Below, piece after piece: positions 1-8,100 of a DNA stretch of 64,000 nt. Position 1 is the first letter of the stretch. Each line of letters begins with the position of its first letter. Below the pieces are notes generated by a model. That model saw nothing but the letters and a program-made list of their open reading frames with translations, was not told where the DNA came from and did no database searches. This stretch comes from Siphonodentalium dalli (lineage: Eukaryota > Mollusca > Scaphopoda > Gadilida > Siphonodentaliidae), in the NCBI GenBank assembly GCA_032622095.1, contig CP136063.1, positions 270,995,426 to 271,059,425 on the forward strand, in the 5' to 3' direction. Both the position numbers and the translations under genes were made by a program.

Positions 1-29
1 AAACATGTCTTTGTAAAAACTTGACGGTT

Positions 30-252
30 TAAACAGGGGGGGGTCTGCAAAAAAATTGGTATATAGGGCCGGGGTGGGTGGGTGGTCCAGAGGCCGAACA
101 AAATTGTGCTTATAAATTGTTTTCAAAATGGGTTGTTTTCAAACAATTTACAAGTACTGACCATGTAATGTTGTTTGTAAGCATGTTAGTACCATGCTTG
201 TTGGTATACATGTAGGGCTATATAGGCAGCTATATGTATAGTGACTCTTTAG
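30..252 (+). repeat. Dispersed G-rich repeat, copy 1
   Basis: This stretch closely matches 27335-27537 in the same orientation, ending in both copies at the motif GTGACTCTTTAG. It opens with a G-run block (GGGGTGGGTGGGTGG at about 70-86) and continues into unique-looking AT-rich sequence. A further shared stretch (CAATTCCCCTCCC type) lies at about 338-368 here and 28303-28336 near the second copy. No coding sequence was recognised in it. Confidence 0.75.
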
Positions 253-369
253 CGCTCCCGATAACAATTATTATAACATTTCAGGCCTATGCCTATACTA
301 TCGGGGGTATAATAACCATATATCTATGTGTATACTTAACCAAAAACAATTCCCCTCCCCCATCCCGGT

Positions 370-1100
370 TGTGGTAATGTTTTTACAGACATATATTTTT
401 CGCACATTTACCAAAATAATTTTTGCCTTGGGTCCCTTCAATTCCTCAAGTGCATGATTGATTTTGTCAAAAACATGATCGTGACAAGTACTTGAGAAGA
501 CGCAGGCAACGTTCAAATTTGGTTTAGGTCTAATGATTTTTGATGGAGTTATGCCCCTTTCTCAAATTAGAAATTGCTGTTTTCGGGTTTTCCTGATGGT
601 AACTTGAGCAATATTCAGAACTTTTTTTTGATATCAGTCATGTATTTCACATTTAAAAACTAATGGTACATTCACATGAGCCTGCAAAAAAATGTCAGCA
701 ATATAATGTAATTGTTTAGAGGGTACAGTGGATGTCTTTAAAGGCATGGAAGGTTAGGTCTTGGTTGTATGTTGTCAAATTCCATACAGCGTCCTCTACG
801 TTATCACTGCCATATAGCACTGCCACAAGGATGGTACTTTGCAGACGATAAATCTATTTTTACATATCGTTACGGAACGCCTATTAGTCACCTATTATCT
901 TGTTTTGACCACCAAAATTTTTTTTAAGTTTGCAATAACATTAATTCTTTCGGTATTGATAAGAACAATATGAACTGAGCCAGACATAAGTGGTATGAGT
1001 GGTATAACCTTAGTCCCATTAGGACAGTCACATTTCTAGTTAATACCAGTATATACATGTATATTGTAGATCACCTGGTAATGATGGTCTTTTTTTTCAG
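370..1100. other. Non-coding stretch upstream of the zinc-finger gene
   Basis: No convincing gene, promoter or tandem repeat was found. The text around 530-600 (GGAGTTATGCCCCTTTCTC) looks like a fragment of a generic mollusc dispersed repeat. A polypyrimidine tract ending in CAG at 1091-1100 forms a good splice acceptor, so 370-1100 is probably intron or upstream sequence of the following gene. Confidence 0.4.
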
Positions 1101-3853
1101 GTGCAGTTCAGATCTCGCAGCCAGCACTATTTGTCAAGACATACAGCCAAAATGTTAGTGTGTCCATTGTGCAATTACTCATGTTATTCTGTTGGTAACT
1201 ATACTTGGCACTGCAATTTCATTCAAATGAAAGATCTGGTTTCCCATGTGGTAGTACTGACTGCTCCATGACTTTTAATAACTATAGCTCATTCACTGCT
1301 CATCTGAGTCGCTATCATGCTGACAGGCAAGCACGGACAAGAGATCAGGTGTCTTTGCCTTCCAATACATGTACTGTTATATGCTCAATTACAACACGTG
1401 ACCAGAGTTTTACTGAGATTAAATCTTTCACAAAACATTTGAAGCAGCACATACGAACTGGATTACCCGTGACATGTCCTTTCAATGGGTGTTCTTCTAC
1501 TATGAGGACAGTAAATGCACTATCAATTCATATGTCACGGTTTCATAAGAAGATGCAGATTGATAATATTGCCCAATCGTCCCTCACAAGCAATCATTCG
1601 AGTGATGACAACTCCACTAATGACATGAATGAAGCCACCAATGACACTAATCAGATTGAGACTGTTGATATTGCGTGGCCTGAGGATTTATTCTTAAGAA
1701 GTTTTTCTCTCTTCCTCCTAAAATTGGAGACAAAATTCCTGGTGCCAGAAGCAACAATCAAAACAATATTAGAAGAGTTCAGGAACATTCATTCTCTGGG
1801 ACAGCGTCGATTGAAGGACAAACTTAAGACCAGACTTTCACTCATTGATTTAAATGCATCTCAACTTGACATGGCAAATGCAGTTGATGAAGTTTTTGAA
1901 AGTGACCCATTCGAAAAGGAGACTTCAGCTAAAGGCATTCTCCGTAGCTCTTATACTCCAAAAAAATATTTCAGACGTGTCTTCAACTACGTGAAACCAC
2001 TCAAAATCCAGTTCAGAAACCCAAATAACATACAGGAGCGTTTCTACCACTATGTTTCCATAAAGGGGTCAATTATGGCATTGTTTCAAAATCATTCTGT
2101 GCGTCATCAGTTTGAAAACCCTCCAACTACTTTTAATGGTGTTTTCAGCGACTTTCGTGATGGTTCTATATTCCGGAATAATTTGTTGTTCAATTCAAAT
2201 GAACCCACTTTGCAGATAATATTTTATCAAGATAGTTTTGAGCTGGTAAACCCTCTTGGTTCTGCCAAAAAGAAATATAAGATGTTAGCAGCATATTACA
2301 CTCTTGGAAACTTCTACTCATACAACATATCAACTATTGATCAGATGCAGTTGGTTCTCCTTTGTCGAGAAAATGACTTTGTATTAAATGAAGTTTTTCA
2401 CAGAGTAATATCTGATCTAAAAGATATAGAAGAAAGTGGTCTTGATCTGGGATATGAAACTGCTACTAAAGGAACCATCGCCTACATAGCAGGATATAAT
2501 CTTGGCAGTCACACGGTTGGTGGCTTTGTGGAAAGTTTCTGCCGAACCCCATACGTGTGTCGTTTCTGTTTGATAGAGAGAACAGACTTGTTGTCAAATA
2601 AAGTTCATGCTGACTGTCAAGTTAAACGCTCTGTACTCTCGTATGATAACTCTGTGAAATATGTGCTTTCTCCCAACTGTGGTCAAATCCATAATCTTGG
2701 AGTGAAACGGAACTCACCATTCAATTCCTTTCAATATTTTCATGTATGTGATCCTGGACTCGCACCATGCTTGGGACATGATCTGTTCGAAGGAGTCATT
2801 CAGTATGACTTAGCATTGATTATAAAGTATTTGGTGAAAAATTTTAAATGGTTTAATTACAGACAGTTAAATGACAGAATTGCAAATTTCAAATATTCAA
2901 AGTATGATATCAAGGACAAGCCGACTGCAGTTTGTGATAATGGTGAAAAGATTGGTGGTCATGCAGTCCAAACTTGGTCTCTTGTTCGCCTTCTTCCTCT
3001 ACTGCTGCATGACTACATCACAGATCCTGAGGATACAGTTTGGCAGATGTTTCTCTTATTACAGGAAATTGTGGAAATAGTCTGTGCACCAAAACTATCT
3101 ATAGAGATGATTGCCTGCATGCACGTCATAATAAGAGATTATATTGAAATTCGATTGCGACTATTTAGTGATACTCCACTCAGGCCGAAACACCACTATA
3201 TGTCTCATTACCCCGAACTGACAATGGATTTCGGTCCACTCATTCGATGTTGGGGAATGCGATTTGAAAGCAAACATAGTTACTTTAAGAGGTGCATAAG
3301 GAGTACACATAATTTTATTAATGTGACACAGACTCTATCTGAAAAACATCAGCTTCTCCAGGCTTACATCACCACAGGGAAAATATTTGACGATGATGTA
3401 AAATGTGACTCAAACCATCCATTCACGAAGGCTATCTACAATGATGCCATTCAAGTTGTTTGCAATAATTATAACTTGCCAAATTCGCTTGTTGAGACAG
3501 ATTCACTTATATTTCGTGGAACCAATTTCGAAGTGAAAGACTATATTGTAATTGATTATGTACACACGAAAGGCCTCAAAGTAGGATAAATTCAACTGAT
3601 ACTTGTGTCCTCAACAATGACAGTTTATATACTTGTAATGGAGCATATTGCAACACTATGTCAAGACACACGACTCCATGAGATTGAACAGTCCAACAGC
3701 CAAGTGTATTCCATCTTAGAAGCCAGTGCACTTCACAACCCTTTTCCGCTCAAACCGTACTACAATAATGGGACTGTGATGTTGAAGACACAATATGCGC
3801 CATTCCAGCACGAATTTCTTCAGAGGTACACTCTAACTAACAGTGACGTTTGA
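1101..3853 (+). pseudogene. C2H2 zinc-finger plus TNP2/CACTA-like transposase-derived gene, disrupted
   Basis: A strong acceptor (T-tract then CAG) at 1091-1100 opens a long exon. Frame one from 1101 or ATG 1152 encodes the start of a zinc finger (CPLC at 1167). A one-base loss near 1217-1220 moves the reading to the frame that stays open to TAA 3587-3589. In that frame, counted from 1205, three finger-like units appear: C15/C20/H33/H38, C56/C60/H78/H82 and C91/C96/H109/H114. About residue 510 the motif PCLGHDLFEGV (D526) begins a region ending in KHHYMSHYPEL and RFESKHSYFKR (E688). This resembles animal TNP2/EnSpm-type transposase-derived proteins, and the acidic residues are candidate catalytic positions. 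After the TAA the same frame continues to TGA 3851-3853 with protein-like sequence, so the TAA looks like a nonsense change. First exons are not visible. The family name is tentative; zinc fingers and breaks are read directly. Confidence 0.72.
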
Positions 3854-3946
3854 TACATAGACAATCTTTAATGAGTAGAAATTCTGTATGAAATGTATTA
3901 ACTTAGTGCACTAAATTTGATTCATGCCTGGCTTTAGTGAGGCTCA

Positions 3947-3952
3947 AATAAA
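3947..3952 (+). terminator. Candidate polyadenylation signal
   Basis: AATAAA lies about 95 bases after the TGA that ends the zinc-finger/transposase reading frame, a normal distance for a short 3' UTR. Only the hexamer and its position support it. Confidence 0.45.
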
Positions 3953-3959
3953 ATTTAGT

Positions 3960-4518
3960 GGACAAGGTTAATAAATTTTGCTGAGGTTAAAATTAATAAA
4001 ATAATATGATTTCTTTATCACAATCAAAGAGGAAGTACAGACACCTTCAATAAATTTTTTTGGTTCCATTATAAATGTGTACATTTAACTTAGTCAACAC
4101 TAAATAACCCAGCACAAATTGAATATCATAATTATATTCTAATTTCATTTAAATGCCTTCTCACTTCGGGATCCAGTGTAATAACATAATAATAGTAACA
4201 TTAATCAATATCATTGCAAAAAGCTCTTACGTCACTGCAAGTGCCAATAATACATGTGCGTCTTACTAAAATATATAAGTCTGTGTTATCAGAATAATCC
4301 ATAGTCCAAAGAAGGGACAGCAATATTAACAACCGAATCATTTGTAATGCTCTATTTATAAGTCTGTGTTTAGCAGCTAATTATGTGATAAATCATATTT
4401 ATAGCTTTATATAATAGTGTCAAATTAATGTGAATTTAACATTGGCATTGTTGTAAATTTAACACCGGACCATGTCCAGTTTGATTGTCCCCTTTAATAT
4501 AGTCCGAGGCATTGTTTA
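3960..4518. other. Intergenic stretch
   Basis: AT-rich sequence between the first gene and the MITE at 4519. No open reading frame, tandem repeat or recognisable element was found. Confidence 0.4.
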
Positions 4519-4781
4519 TTAACCCTTTCATGATGGGAGCTGCGCTTGTGCAGCATTAAACATCCTGTGACAGTGCATACTCTGATATACGTGAGTCTCA
4601 CATAGAGAGCCTTGCATATCTAAGAGAATGCACTGCTTTAAATTGTCATCATAAATATTGTTAGGCCAATGTACTCTCTTATATATGCGAGGCTCCCAAT
4701 GGGAGATTCACGTATATAAGAGAATGCATTGGCACAGGGTTTTCATCAAATTTCAGGAGGCTCCAGTTATTAAAGGGTTAC
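4519..4781 (+). mobile_element. piggyBac-like MITE (TTAA-flanked, CCCTTT ends)
   Basis: The sequence TTAA-CCCTTT at 4519-4528 and AAAGGG-TTAC at 4772-4781 bracket about 255 bp. TTAA targets and CCC..GGG termini are typical of piggyBac-type elements (established); here the right TTAA has one mismatch. Inside is a near palindrome around 4677-4735 (CTTATATATGCGAGG ... TATATAAGAGAATGCATTGG). Related palindromes occur at 9548-9711 and 50511-50579. No coding capacity. Confidence 0.6.
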
Positions 4782-5024
4782 ATTATACTAGATATTGGCC
4801 AGATAATTTTTTGTTTATGAGAATGATATTGATAATAGTATTGAATGAAGAATGATTTTAATGGAAAATTATATATTGTTCAATAATATATGCTCGTAAT
4901 CATAATTTATGCCGGTATTTATTATATAATTAATATATTTGAGTAAATTTTCTTCGGATTAAGTTTAACCAATTTCAGAAACTGTTTAATAAGCCTGCCT
5001 CTCTAAATTCTGTTTTTCTTGCAG

Positions 5025-5165
5025 TCAGCAATGCCACTCTTCAAAGTATGGGATGGGCAGCGGAAGCAGAAAAAAATGGTCATAGCATCTGATCTTGATT
5101 CCCTCAAAAGAGAGAGTGTGAAAAAACTTGGATTACCCATGACAGTAACTGAGGACTCTATCCAG
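5025..5165 (+). CDS. Exon 1 coding part: N-terminal half of CIDE-N-like domain
   Basis: ATG at 5031, preceded by TTTTTCTTGCAG acceptor sequence and six untranslated bases. It encodes 45 residues beginning MPLFKVWDGQRKQKK and ends in phase 0 before donor GTTAGT at 5166. The basic strand KVWDGQRKQKK followed by a leucine-spaced helix (LDSLKRESVKKLGLP) is the expected first half of a CIDE-N fold. Confidence 0.72.
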
Positions 5166-8100
5166 GTTAGTTAACAGTTTTAAGTAAAGATAATAACAAC
5201 ACCCGCCACCAACATTTACAACATGTCATGAAGGTGGTGTTTGGTATTGCTTTAAAATTGCATGAAAAACGTGTATTACAGTATTGACTTTTACCGGCTA
5301 ATAACAGCGGCTGCACATATATGTGTATCCTATGAATTGAGATAAGATTAGGAAAACTATAAATCTAAACTGTATACTAAAGGGTAAATATTCTACCAAA
5401 ACAAAGTCTGAGAATCGTTTTGTTTGTAAATATTGATGACTGCTCAGCTTCGAATGATATCGAAGATGTCAAAATTAATTTTTAAAATAGACTTTTGCTG
5501 AATGAATTTGTTCTTGTGATGCAAGTTAATATTGAATGGGGAGATTTATGGCAATCACCTAACTTTCTGTATATTCTCTCCTTTTAGGCTTTGCAAATTG
5601 TACTTGAGAGGGATGGTTCAATCGTAGATGAGGATGGCCTTTTGCAGTGTTTTATTAAGGAGATTGGGTTCCAAGAATGCATATTCATGGCACTGGTTCA
5701 TGGTGAGGATTGGTCACCAGTCGGTAAACCAGCAAGTGGTATGTATTATCAAACATGTATTAATGTGAAAGTGTTGATTCTTTTGGTTTATTTGGATAGC
5801 TTATGATGACTTAATCAAGTCTGGAAATAGTGTGTCTACCATTTGCAGAATGCGGTCCCCACAGGGTGCAATTAGTGATCCTATTTTGCACTGGGCTAGC
5901 CCCCCAAATTTACCTATTGGGAACCTCATTCTGCTTAGTCCTCAAATACTATGGGAAACCTACAATCGGATTGAAGTTCAACAGAACTTTTAAGTTGGTG
6001 ATGTTCACTCATTAGTCACCTCAATTATGCATTTTATCTTCTGTAAACTTCGGGATTTAGAAACTGAACAGCATGGGAAAAGTAACTAATAACAATGTTA
6101 GTTTGAGACAATAGGCACATTCCAGAAGATGGGACCTAAGCAGAGTTAGGTCCCATGGGTGAATTTGGTGATACTAGCCCACTGTGCGGGATAGCGTCAC
6201 TAAATTCACCCTCTGGGGACCTCATTCTATAAATGTCAGGCACATGCACTATTTCCAGACTTGGACTTAATGCACATCATCAACTGAGCCAACCCCACCT
6301 CTCAGAGTTTTGTGTTGGAACTTGAGAACAGCTAATATATTACTATCACTCCTGTGCCACTATATTTACAATTAACTTTTTCAGTTGCAAATAATGCATT
6401 AATGGCCACTCTCTTTAATTGATTTTAACATTTTCTACTATATTTATTGTTGATATATCCAATATTCCTAGTTTCAACAATCTGAAGTTAATTTTTTAAG
6501 TTTTCACCACTCTTTCACCCACTTGTTGGTAGGTTGCTAATGCATACATATACATGATGTCACAGACTTTAATATTTTCGCAATGGTAAAATATTTGTGA
6601 TGTTGATGCTAACCGCTAATATTAAATTGATCATCTGAGTTATATGAGAATTATTCTTTTGCCTCCAGTGGTAGCAGGAGCAGCTATATCTGGGGCTGGT
6701 AATAAAGACTGTACTACACCATAATTTACACCCGAAAAGCCGCATTCTAACAGTCCAGTTTCAAAAGCTGTCTCAATGCCTGTGAGATTGGAAAACTTTA
6801 TGGTGCCTTGGGAAAAGATGCCATGTGTGCTGATGAATACCCTGCGAAATAGGGAAGTACCATCAACCCAAAATCGACAAATGTTGGTAAACTTAGTTGT
6901 GGACAGTTTTTTAGATGTAAATCCTGATCCTTCCAATGATGTTGTTGTGAAACTAGGAAAAAGCATTGTTGCCGAATATCCTGACTCATTCCAGGACCGT
7001 TTGAGGGGACAAGTCCTCGGCAATGGATTTTCGTCACTGACAAAGCAGCTGAGGAATCGACTCGAAAATCTGAAAAGAGGGAAGAGGAAAACCAGTCTCA
7101 AACGACAAATCTTAGGCGACAGCAATATGAACAAAGGACCGATAAAAGACAGCTATGGATGCATTAATTGGCAGCCAGATAGTTATCCAGAGGATGAGGA
7201 CTTGACCACTCAGGAAGAAAAGAGGGTTTGGTTGGAGAGGCAGTCGACTCTGGCTGTAAAAGATAGAGCTGATACAGTTTCAGATTTGATGAAGGTGACA
7301 TATGTTAGTCAGCGGCTATTCATAAACAATAAGGAACGTTTTATAGCTGACGTGAAAATTAAATGGCCGCTGCTGTTTGAGTATGACTTTGTATTAGATC
7401 ACATGCAGAACTTAACAGGATTATCTCTAGTAAGCCAATGGAGAGAATTCCATGCAAAGCAGACAAGCAGCGTTCTCCATATGATGAAAGGATCCAAAAA
7501 ATTGTGTCGTCGTTTGGAGGAAATGGAAGACGCCATTCAAAGTTCGGGAGATCGGTCTGCGATGCAACTCGCTGTTACACCGCTGGTGTTGACATACATG
7601 GGAGAGGACCACAAAACCATGTTTAAAATGTTTGAGGTAAGTAAAAGTTTTGTATAAATACTATATACATGTATGATCATCTTTTTTCAGCTTTTTAAAA
7701 TATTGACAGAATAGTTTGATATATTTTCTCAGCCAGTTACATATATATCATATCAAACTGAAAAATAGGCTTATGAATATGAATTAGTTAATTGGATAAT
7801 GCGGGTTGAATTTGCCACGGTATGGGTATGCTAGCACGCGAGTGCACACCTCTTGTTACTGTTACTTTTCTCCACATTGATCATAAAAGTGAAAAATAAT
7901 GTGACAAATTTTCAAAGACTTGTTTATGTGTATATAATCTGAATGATGCATTTACACATTTTATTCGTGGTTATGTTATTCACACATCATTTGTGCTGTG
8001 ATTCACCATGACTGGATTGTCTAGTATTTATTAAATAAATTTCGCATAACAGTAATGTCCCTGCACAAGTGTTTAATAGTTGTAATGAATATGAACAAAA

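Noticed and set aside
1152-1220. Start of the zinc-finger protein at ATG 1152
   Set aside because: The open frame runs upstream to the splice acceptor at 1100, so the true start is probably in an earlier exon; left undecided.
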